This document shows, one piece after another, positions 1 to 4,936 of a stretch of 7,019 bases of DNA. Source of the stretch: Pseudomonadota bacterium (lineage in GTDB: Bacteria; Desulfobacterota; WTBG01; CAIYCZ01); assembly GCA_026388865.1 (NCBI GenBank), contig JAPLIX010000456.1, positions 9,097 to 16,115 on the forward strand, given 5' to 3'. The translations under genes and the position numbers were made by a program. Position 1 is the first letter of the stretch. Each line of letters starts with the position of its first letter. Under the pieces are notes generated by a model. It had not been told where the DNA came from and made no database searches. It worked only from the letters and a program-made list of their open reading frames with translations.

Positions 1-119
1 AAACAAATTAAAAATAAAAATGTTCCAAACTTCAAAACGGCATTTTTCGCCAGAGTCGTTTTAAATTTTCCTTTTTGGTCATTTGAATTTGTTTAGAATT
101 TCTGATTTCGCTATTCGGA
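1..119. other. AT-rich intergenic spacer
   Basis: This stretch is strongly A/T-biased compared with the genes and has no open reading frame of note. It contains an imperfect inverted pair, AAAACG (about 35-40) and CGTTTT (about 57-62), with a smaller GGC/GCC pair inside. I could not identify a convincing -35/-10 promoter pair for the gene that starts at 157. The low-complexity character resembles interspersed intergenic repeats seen in some repeat-rich anaerobe genomes, but that comparison is from memory and not tested. Confidence 0.4.
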
Positions 120-145
120 TTTGGTTCCGGCTTGTCCGGGTTAGG
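120..145 (+). repeat. 26-bp repeat, left copy of an inverted pair
   Basis: The 26 bases match perfectly the reverse complement of 6919-6944. The core contains CCGG-CTTGT-CCGG, so each copy can form a small hairpin. The 3' edge of this copy (GG at 144-145) runs into the Shine-Dalgarno sequence GGGAGG (144-149) of the gene starting at 157, so the repeat edge contributes to that ribosome binding site. It is either a member of an interspersed family or one end of a larger element. Confidence 0.85.
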
Positions 146-156
146 GAGGCGGGCAT

Positions 157-750
157 ATGAAAAAGTACCTTACTCTGTTGTTAGTATGTTATTTTTTTGT
201 CCCGGTCCTCCCGGCACATGCTGTGGCGGTTAATCTCAGCCCGCAAGAGGTTGAGGAAGCGATTGCTTTTGGCAATACAAACCGCAGCTCTATAGAAAAA
301 GACCTTGACGGCAGCTATGCTTTCGGCTCGGCAGAGGAGTATGCGGAAGGCGGGGTTGTTCATACCAAATGGTACAAGCTTGCGTTCATGGCCGCCCAAA
401 AAGCGCGGCACGCGGGCGCGCTATCCGCACCGGAACAGGCGGAAATAGTATCCGATCCGTGCCTCCAGATTAATCTCAAAGTATATGGCCGCAGCCTCGA
501 TTTCGCCAGAGATTACCAGGTTACTTTGTTGCAGGGTGCCAAAGTAATAAAACTGGAAAAAATACATGCAGACAGCTTTAGTTCTGACACTGCAGCAACC
601 AAGTCAATGACTGGTTTCCCCGGGTGCTGGGCAATAATGAGAATTTATTTCAGATATGATACGTTCAATCCCGCTGCACCCGCAATCCTGACACTGAAGA
701 AGGATGGCAAAGAAAGCCATTTCCAAATTGACTTCAAGCGCTACAAATAA
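157..750 (+). CDS. Secreted protein of unknown function
   Basis: The gene encodes 197 residues. The start ATG is supported by GGGAGG seven nucleotides upstream. The N-terminus is a typical Sec signal peptide: KK at residues 2-3, a hydrophobic core at about 4-19, and a probable signal peptidase I site after Ala-His-Ala (residue 22), giving a mature protein of about 175 residues. No lipobox cysteine sits at the cleavage site. After cleavage the mature part has an acidic helical start (SPQEVEEAI, 28-36), a central Trp-Tyr segment followed by an Ala-rich helix (about 72-89), and a beta-rich C-terminal half. Only two cysteines remain, C102 and C157, which could form a disulfide in the periplasm. 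The protein ends with basic residues (FKRYK). The next gene begins 12 nt after the stop, suggesting co-transcription. I do not recognise the family and assign no function. Confidence 0.85.
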   Translation: MKKYLTLLLVCYFFVPVLPAHAVAVNLSPQEVEEAIAFGNTNRSSIEKDLDGSYAFGSAEEYAEGGVVHTKWYKLAFMAAQKARHAGALSAPEQAEIVSDPCLQINLKVYGRSLDFARDYQVTLLQGAKVIKLEKIHADSFSSDTAATKSMTGFPGCWAIMRIYFRYDTFNPAAPAILTLKKDGKESHFQIDFKRYK

Positions 751-762
751 TGGTGACGAGAC

Positions 763-1137
763 ATGACGCTGAGCGGTGATTTTGTGTACCTTATCGCCTA
801 TTGCATATTCCTTATCGGCGCTGCCAATTCCTTCCAGAACAACGTACCGCAATCATCCATCTGGACCATGAGTGTCGCGGTGGTAATTGATTTTCTGGGC
901 AGCGTCCTGCCGGTCATGAGAGTTAAATCACTGGCGATCGATCTTCCGGGTAATCCTGCTATAACCGTTGCGATATTTTTGGGAATACTGGTGTGGCTGC
1001 TGTTCCTGTTTGCCCTGTTTATCTGGAAAATAAAAAAAATCCGCCTGTTTCATTTTATTATTCTTTCAATTGAAGTCATCTGGTTTATTGATTATGTACT
1101 GCTCCTGTACGGTGTCTACAAGGTGCCGCTGCGGTAA
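763..1137 (+). CDS. Small four-helix inner-membrane protein of unknown function
   Basis: The gene encodes 124 residues. The ATG at 763 is preceded by GGTGA (752-756), a modest Shine-Dalgarno with suitable spacing. The protein is almost entirely hydrophobic, with four predicted membrane segments at roughly residues 7-23, 30-51, 64-88 and 93-118. A short basic loop (KIKKIR, about 88-93) between the third and fourth segments is probably cytoplasmic, and the C-terminus is basic. No catalytic or metal-binding motif is visible. It lies 12 nt downstream of the secreted-protein gene and probably shares its mRNA; the pair could act together at the envelope, but this rests on adjacency only. A membrane-anchored accessory protein or one of the many small uncharacterised DUF families are both possible. 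Confidence 0.75.
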   Translation: MTLSGDFVYLIAYCIFLIGAANSFQNNVPQSSIWTMSVAVVIDFLGSVLPVMRVKSLAIDLPGNPAITVAIFLGILVWLLFLFALFIWKIKKIRLFHFIILSIEVIWFIDYVLLLYGVYKVPLR

Positions 1138-1233
1138 ACAGCTCACCGGGGGGCGGAATACAAAAGACAGCTCACAGACAATTGTTCCCGTATGCCCGTC
1201 TGTAGTGATATATATATTGCTACCTTTAAAGAT
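1138..1233. other. Spacer with no gene
   Basis: This is the spacer between the small membrane protein gene and the repeat element. ACAGCTCAC occurs twice as a direct repeat (1138-1146 and 1167-1175). ACAGAC (1174-1179) and GTCTGT (1198-1203) could pair as a weak stem with an 18-nt loop, but no T-tract follows, so I do not call a terminator. Confidence 0.4.
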
Positions 1234-1353
1234 GTCATTCCCGTGAAAGCTTGTCCTCGAATGTTTTAGTCGGGGACGGGAATCTATATCTAACTGAAAT
1301 TATTGGACTCCCGCTTTCGAGACTGTGTCGCAATCTGAATTCTGGTAGCCGCA

Positions 1354-1373
1354 ATCCCGAAAGCTTTCGGGAT
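1354..1373. repeat. Perfect 20-bp palindrome inside the nested element
   Basis: The two 10-bp halves, ATCCCGAAAG and CTTTCGGGAT, are exact reverse complements with no spacer. The palindrome lies in the left half of the nested element and would extrude as a hairpin in single-stranded DNA or RNA. Confidence 0.85.
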
Positions 1374-1412
1374 CAGCTTGCGTTTGTTGGCACATGCAAT
1401 TTCAATACATTA

Positions 1413-1430
1413 CGCAGCCTGAAGGCTGCG
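1413..1430. repeat. Stem-loop inside the nested element
   Basis: CGCAGCC (1413-1419) pairs with GGCTGCG (1424-1430) across a TGAA tetraloop. The same right arm extends into TGCGGCTAC (1427-1435), which is also the exact reverse complement of GTAGCCGCA (1345-1353), so alternative pairings within the element are possible. Confidence 0.8.
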
Positions 1431-1524
1431 GCTACAGCCCCATTTTTATATTGTGACACAGTCTCTTCGCGGGAGTGACAAATTGGGAATTATTAGAGGT
1501 TCCCATATTACAGTAACTAATTGC

Positions 1525-1530
1525 GGAGGA
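1525..1530 (+). promoter_or_regulatory. Ribosome binding site that decides the start at 1539
   Basis: GGAGGA lies eight nucleotides before the ATG at 1539. An upstream in-frame TTG at 1521 overlaps this region and would have the ribosome start before its own Shine-Dalgarno sequence, so the ATG is preferred. Confidence 0.85.
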
Positions 1531-1538
1531 AACTACTG

Positions 1539-2915
1539 ATGGTTGCTGAAGCATGCAAAAAGCATCTTGAAATTTCAAAAGCGGGCTTTGAAGCACTCAC
1601 GCGGGTAATCGAGTTCTCCTGCTCTGCCTGCGGGCTGTGCGTGAGCCTCTGCCCGACAGAAGCGATTGCCATGCAGAACAACGTCCCCACCCTGGTGGGG
1701 CAGTGCACCAAATGCGGCTTCTGCTACCAAGGGTGCCCCCGCAGCTTTTTCCCGCTCGGTAAAGTCAAAGAGCGCTTTTTCGGTGCCGAGCAGAGCGAGG
1801 TGGAGACCCGCGTTGGCCGGTGCGTTGACCGGTTTACTGCCCGCTCCCTCACTGATGAGATCTTTGACCGGGGCGCAAACGGCGGTACTGCCACCGCCCT
1901 GCTCTATTATCTGCTGGAGAAAAATATTGTTGACGCGGTTCTCCATCTGGGTAAAATTCATGAGGACTGCTGCATCTGCCATCATGCTAAAACCATTATC
2001 TCAACCAGGCCTGAAGAGACCCTGCGGGGCTCCAAGTCAAAAAACCAGATCAGCCCGGTCCTTCATGACCTGAAAAAAGTTGCCGAATATCCGCGCTACG
2101 CCGTGGTGGGGCTTTCCTGCCATGTGCAGGCGTTGAGAAAACTGCAGGTGATACGGGATGACCCGGAGCTGAAGGAAATCTTTAAGGGACTGGCAAAAAC
2201 CGCTGAGAAGCTGCTGCAGAACCTGAAATTCGTCATTGCCATTAACTGCTTTTCAAACACTAAATACGGCGGCATAGATAAAATTTACCAGAAACTCGGC
2301 ATCAGGGAAGAAGATGTTATCAAGTACGCGGAAGATACTAAAAAGTCTCTCTACCAGTTCCTGAACGAAGGTAAAAACTTCTTCTGGTATGTTCAGGACA
2401 ATATCATGACCAGGGACGGGAAATTTTTTCCCTTCAAGTATACCGACTATCTTGAAGACGTGATCTTTATGGGATGCATGGTCTGCCCCAGCTTTATCGG
2501 CTGCAAGGAGGCTGATGCAAGCATTGGCATCACTGCTTCAGAAATCAAGGTCAGTGAATTCGGCTATAACAGCGTCTTGGTCAGAAATCCCGAACTGGGC
2601 GCAATCTTCAGTGCCATGGCCGCAGAGGGAAAACTTCTCAAGCGGCCCATGTGGGATAACCGGGGCACCTATATGCGAAAGTTTGTTGAACGGGTCCTTC
2701 CGTCCAACGACCTTATGAATATGAGCGGCTATGTGGCAACGGGGAAATGGAATCCATCGGAAGACCTTTTTAAATCAGCGTCATCAGCCCATAACGCGCG
2801 CATCATGGGCTTGCAGCGGCTTTTTCTCGCCCAGACCGTAAAACGAAAGATGATGTTTGAGCCCGCGATGAAAGCGCTCAAGGCATGCGGTAAGCTGGCA
2901 ACGGAGATTCTGTAG
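1539..2915 (+). CDS. FrhB-family iron-sulfur protein (coenzyme F420 hydrogenase/dehydrogenase beta subunit-like)
   Basis: The gene encodes 458 residues from the ATG. Residues 27-68 form a dicluster ferredoxin domain with two CxxCxxCxxxCP motifs (C28, C31, C34, C38 and C56, C59, C62, C66), each expected to bind a [4Fe-4S] cluster. The FrhB N-terminal domain follows, with GANGGTATALLYYLL (112-126) and the RGSKSKNQISPV segment (163-174). The FrhB C-terminal domain contains VVGLSCHVQALRK (189-201) and the cysteine-rich GCMVCPSFIGCKEADASIG segment (312-330), where the family usually has CxxCxD followed by ADIS; here Pro replaces the usual variable residue and no Asp is present at that spot. Known members bind FAD and pass electrons between ferredoxin and F420 or other acceptors (FrhB, FpoF, the chlorophyll-pathway reductases BciB and HCAR). 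No hydrogenase subunit or F420 gene lies nearby, so the substrate cannot be assigned. It is probably a cytoplasmic, soluble oxidoreductase. Confidence 0.85.
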   Translation: MVAEACKKHLEISKAGFEALTRVIEFSCSACGLCVSLCPTEAIAMQNNVPTLVGQCTKCGFCYQGCPRSFFPLGKVKERFFGAEQSEVETRVGRCVDRFTARSLTDEIFDRGANGGTATALLYYLLEKNIVDAVLHLGKIHEDCCICHHAKTIISTRPEETLRGSKSKNQISPVLHDLKKVAEYPRYAVVGLSCHVQALRKLQVIRDDPELKEIFKGLAKTAEKLLQNLKFVIAINCFSNTKYGGIDKIYQKLGIREEDVIKYAEDTKKSLYQFLNEGKNFFWYVQDNIMTRDGKFFPFKYTDYLEDVIFMGCMVCPSFIGCKEADASIGITASEIKVSEFGYNSVLVRNPELGAIFSAMAAEGKLLKRPMWDNRGTYMRKFVERVLPSNDLMNMSGYVATGKWNPSEDLFKSASSAHNARIMGLQRLFLAQTVKRKMMFEPAMKALKACGKLATEIL

Positions 2916-2950
2916 CGGGGTTATTTTTATACGGTCACCGAAGTCATGTA

Positions 2951-2969
2951 CCTCCGGCAGAGCCGGTGG
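2951..2969 (+). terminator. Possible terminator or REP-like hairpin after the FrhB-like gene
   Basis: CCGGC (2954-2958) pairs with GCCGG (2962-2966) around AGA, and two further C-G pairs extend the stem beyond a T-T mismatch. Only three T residues follow (2970-2972), so intrinsic termination would be weak. It could equally be a REP-like palindrome. It begins 36 nt after the stop codon. Confidence 0.35.
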
Positions 2970-3020
2970 TTTGATCTGTGAGCCGCTCAAAGTGGCGATG
3001 ATTTATATTGTTCGCAAACT

Positions 3021-3096
3021 GGATTCCCGTCTTCACGGGAATGACAATCATGCAGATGGGGGCGGGAGTGACAGATTGGGAATTATTAGAGGCTCC
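3021..3096 (+). repeat. Interspersed hairpin-ended repeat, copy 2, rearranged
   Basis: The left part is a complete hairpin, ATTCCCGT-CTTC-ACGGGAAT (3023-3042), followed by GAC. After 15-20 nt of unrelated sequence comes the right-hand end of the same repeat family: 3062-3096 matches 1469-1503 at 33 of 35 positions. The left arm (ACTCCCGC) that should pair with GCGGGAGT at 3062 is absent, so this copy looks like a fusion of two repeat pieces or a copy with an internal deletion. It lies directly upstream of the truncated propeller gene. Confidence 0.75.
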
Positions 3097-3130
3097 GCGT
3101 TGACTCATATTAAAAGGTAACCCAAGCGGT

Positions 3131-3135
3131 GAGGA
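3131..3135 (+). promoter_or_regulatory. Putative ribosome binding site for the truncated propeller gene
   Basis: GAGGA lies six nucleotides before an in-frame TTG at 3142. An in-frame stop (TGA, 3130-3132) overlaps it, so no longer reading frame is possible upstream. Whether it is used is unknown. Confidence 0.4.
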
Positions 3136-3141
3136 AGAATT

Positions 3142-4644
3142 TTGGGAGGGCAAATCGGCACCGGTACCGTTTTTACCGAATATGACCTCGCGCCCGGCAC
3201 CCATACCATAACGCTTACAGCGACCAATTCCCAGGGTGAATCTGACGCAAAAAGCGTAACCATTACGGTTAAGGAAAAACCGGCGGGCGGGGCAATCCAT
3301 GTTGAAATAGAGTCTCCCGAAGATGGCGATGTTTTTGAGTATAAGAAACCCCTGACTTTTTCCGGTTCTGCTGTTGATGATCAGGAGGGCAAGCTTAAAG
3401 GTACTTCCCTGGTCTGGAAATCTTCGCTTGATGGTGATATCGGTACCGGAGAAACGTTTACTACGAGCGATCTTTCAGGCGGCACTCACCGGATAACCCT
3501 TACTGCAACGAATTCCCGTCACGTAAGAGATTTCGCAAGCGTAACCATCACCGTCGTTGACCGCCGCCTGTGGCAGTATCAGTATAAGCTAAGCGATGCT
3601 GTTGCGTTTTCGTCATCTCCTGCAGTAGCAGGAGAATCAGTTTTTGCGAGCAGCTCCGACGGCACCGTATTCTCTTTTGATGCTGCAACCGGCAAGACAT
3701 TATGGACTGTTGAGCCGCCTTCTATACCGTTAGGCATCGCTGTTGTGGGCGCCGGCGCATCTTCACCGGTGATTGTTGATGATTATCTCTATATCGGCTG
3801 TTACGGTTTCAACAGCTCCGATACAACCGCCCCCGGTATTTTATTGTGCCTCAAGCACCAGTCAGGGCAGAAAGTCTGGCAGTTTCTTGCTGACCTGCCA
3901 ATCGACTCCTCACCTGCGGTGTCACAGGGGAATGTATATGTCGGCGATGTTGGGGGAAAGATGTATTGCGTCAATGCTCAAAACGGATCAAAGGTCTGGG
4001 AATTTGCGACCGATGATACCATAACCGGAACCCCGGCTGTGGCGGAAGGATTTGTGTACTTCGGCAGCGCTGACAAGAAAGTGTACTGCCTTGACGCCCA
4101 GTCAGGTGATAAGCAATGGGAGTTTGAAACCGGGGATTCGATCTACTCCTCCCCAGCTGTTGCCGGGGGAAAGGTGTTTATCGGCAGCAGCGACAAGAAA
4201 CTCTATTGTCTCACCTCTGACGGCAAGCTGGTGTGGGATTTTAAGGCAAAAGACGTCATTACTACCGCCCCCGCAATAGCAGGTGACACGCTGTATGTCG
4301 GCACAGGAGACGGAACTGTCTACGCCGTTAAAACCAATACCGGCAATGAATTCTGGGAATTTAAAGCAGGTGCAGGTATCAGTTCCTCTCCTGCAATTGC
4401 CGGTCAGTACCTGTATATTGGCAGCGATGATAAAAAGCTTTACTGCCTCAACAACTTCACCGGTGAAAAATTGTGGGAGTTTGAAACCGGGGGTGCGGTG
4501 AGCTCTTCACCGGCAATAAGCAACAACCTTCTGTACGTGGGAGGCTCTGATTCAACCTTCTACTGTTTTAAGGCTGACGAAAGTAAAAATGCTGCATGGC
4601 CCATGTTTAAGTTCAATCCCGAGCGAACCGGCGCCCAGCAGTAA
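3142..4644 (+). CDS. PQQ-like eight-bladed beta-propeller with Ig/PKD-like domains, 5'-truncated
   Basis: The reading frame encodes 500 residues if TTG is the start. Residues 1-44 are only the C-terminal half of an Ig/PKD-like domain: they align with residues 96-139 of the following complete domain (52-139), sharing IGTG, GTH and ITLTATNS. About 45 residues of the first domain, and any signal peptide, are therefore missing. From W144 onward there are eight propeller blades of about 40 residues, each with the pattern SSPA(V/I), a Y-(V/I/F)-G strand, a YC(L/V) strand and a closing W-(E/D/Q)-F strand. The last blade ends in WPMFKFNPERTG, the usual closing motif of this family. Such propellers (BamB-like or PQQ-enzyme-like) normally act in the periplasm or on the cell surface as binding scaffolds. 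The eight blades lack obvious dehydrogenase catalytic residues, so a scaffold role is more likely than enzyme. Without an export signal this product is probably non-functional or a gene remnant. Repeat-associated sequence begins immediately upstream. Confidence 0.8.
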   Translation: MGGQIGTGTVFTEYDLAPGTHTITLTATNSQGESDAKSVTITVKEKPAGGAIHVEIESPEDGDVFEYKKPLTFSGSAVDDQEGKLKGTSLVWKSSLDGDIGTGETFTTSDLSGGTHRITLTATNSRHVRDFASVTITVVDRRLWQYQYKLSDAVAFSSSPAVAGESVFASSSDGTVFSFDAATGKTLWTVEPPSIPLGIAVVGAGASSPVIVDDYLYIGCYGFNSSDTTAPGILLCLKHQSGQKVWQFLADLPIDSSPAVSQGNVYVGDVGGKMYCVNAQNGSKVWEFATDDTITGTPAVAEGFVYFGSADKKVYCLDAQSGDKQWEFETGDSIYSSPAVAGGKVFIGSSDKKLYCLTSDGKLVWDFKAKDVITTAPAIAGDTLYVGTGDGTVYAVKTNTGNEFWEFKAGAGISSSPAIAGQYLYIGSDDKKLYCLNNFTGEKLWEFETGGAVSSSPAISNNLLYVGGSDSTFYCFKADESKNAAWPMFKFNPERTGAQQ

Positions 4645-4664
4645 TAAATGGCATTGAATTTATT
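4643..4664. repeat. AT-rich inverted repeat overlapping the propeller stop codon
   Basis: AATAAAT (4643-4649) is the exact reverse complement of ATTTATT (4658-4664). The stem contains only A-T pairs, so it is too weak to act as an intrinsic terminator. It may be chance. Confidence 0.35.
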
Positions 4665-4715
4665 CATAGTTACGCTAAGATGTACAGCAACGCAATGCTC
4701 CACCAGTGAACAGGT

Positions 4716-4852
4716 AAGGGGCAGTTGATCATCAGTCCAAGTACCGGACGAGAGGTTATTACGTCCAGGGCGTCAGGACAGACCTTTAATGGTTCAGAAT
4801 TCAGTTTACTGAAGCGCCTACCTCCTTTATGACAACTGCCCCTTGTTTTATT
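4716..4852 (+). other. Structured spacer element closed by a 12-bp inverted repeat
   Basis: AAGGGGCAGTTG (4716-4727) is the exact reverse complement of CAACTGCCCCTT (4833-4844), followed by GTTTTATT. The enclosed 105 nt can form further stems: GTCC/GGAC (4735-4738 with 4746-4749), AGGT/ACCT (4753-4756 with 4782-4785) enclosing a second GTCC/GGAC pair (4763-4766 with 4776-4779), and TTCAG-TTTA-CTGAA (4800-4813). On the + strand it could be an RNA leader or small RNA whose closing stem is followed by a U-rich tract, placed about 85 nt before the transporter gene. On either strand it could be a small mobile repeat with short terminal inverted repeats, although I see no clear target duplication. 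It does not match the c-di-AMP (ydaO) riboswitch as I recall it. Confidence 0.5.
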
Positions 4853-4936
4853 CTGCATTAATTCTCAACCTGCTTGCCCCCAATGCGCATAGCAACTTTT
4901 CAGACAATTCCTGATTTCCTTCTGTAATCTATTATT

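Larger units (their letters stand above)
1319..1465 (+). mobile_element. Nested MITE-like element, about 147 bp
   Basis: The ends are 16-bp terminal inverted repeats, GAGACTGTGTCGCAAT (1319-1334) and ATTGTGACACAGTCTC (1450-1465), matching at 15 of 16 positions. They are flanked by TTC (1316-1318 and 1466-1468). If the outermost G is assigned to the target, the duplication is TTCG and the element starts at 1320. Removing the element and one TTC restores a perfect hairpin, ACTCCCGC-TTTC-GCGGGAGT, which is strong evidence for insertion into the loop of an existing repeat. No transposase is encoded. The interior contains a perfect 20-bp palindrome (1354-1373) and a 7-bp stem-loop (1413-1430), and is probably a non-autonomous element moved in trans. 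Confidence 0.75.
1234..1503 (+). repeat. Interspersed hairpin-ended repeat, copy 1, interrupted
   Basis: The left end (GTCATTCCCGTGAAAGC) and right end (GCGGGAGTGAC) are inverted versions of each other. The left part contains ATTCCCGT (1237-1244) pairing with ACGGGAAT (1276-1283). At the right, ACTCCCGC (1307-1314) pairs with GCGGGAGT (1469-1476); these two arms are now separated by a nested insertion (1319-1465). The tail 1469-1503 matches 3062-3096 at 33 of 35 positions, showing that this is a dispersed family. No coding capacity is apparent. The style resembles REP/MITE-type repeats built on 'GTCATTCCCG' hairpins that are common in some repeat-rich genomes; that likeness is from general recollection. 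Confidence 0.75.

Noticed and set aside
1251..1478. 75-codon + strand reading frame in the repeat region
   Set aside because: It runs through the outer repeat and the nested element, including both inverted ends and palindromes, and has no ribosome binding site; it is a by-product of repeat sequence.
1521..1538. TTG start for the FrhB-like gene, adding six residues
   Set aside because: The Shine-Dalgarno GGAGGA (1525-1530) lies downstream of that TTG and is well placed for the ATG at 1539.
1575..1985. 136-codon minus-strand frame opposite the FrhB-like gene
   Set aside because: It lies wholly antisense to a strongly supported coding region carrying two ferredoxin motifs and shows no domain of its own.
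3142..4644. PQQ-dependent alcohol or glucose dehydrogenase
   Set aside because: The blades match the generic PQQ-like repeat, but the catalytic Asp/Glu context, the vicinal disulfide and the usual length of quinoprotein dehydrogenases are not seen; a scaffold propeller fits better.
4670..4858. 62-codon minus-strand reading frame before the transporter
   Set aside because: It spans both arms of the inverted repeat 4716-4844, has only a weak upstream ribosome binding site and no recognisable domain. It could be a relic but I cannot support it as a gene.
4645..4936. c-di-AMP (ydaO-type) riboswitch before the KimA-like gene
   Set aside because: The conserved sequence blocks of that class, as I recall them, are not present, although the spacer is structured. 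A covariance-model search would settle it.
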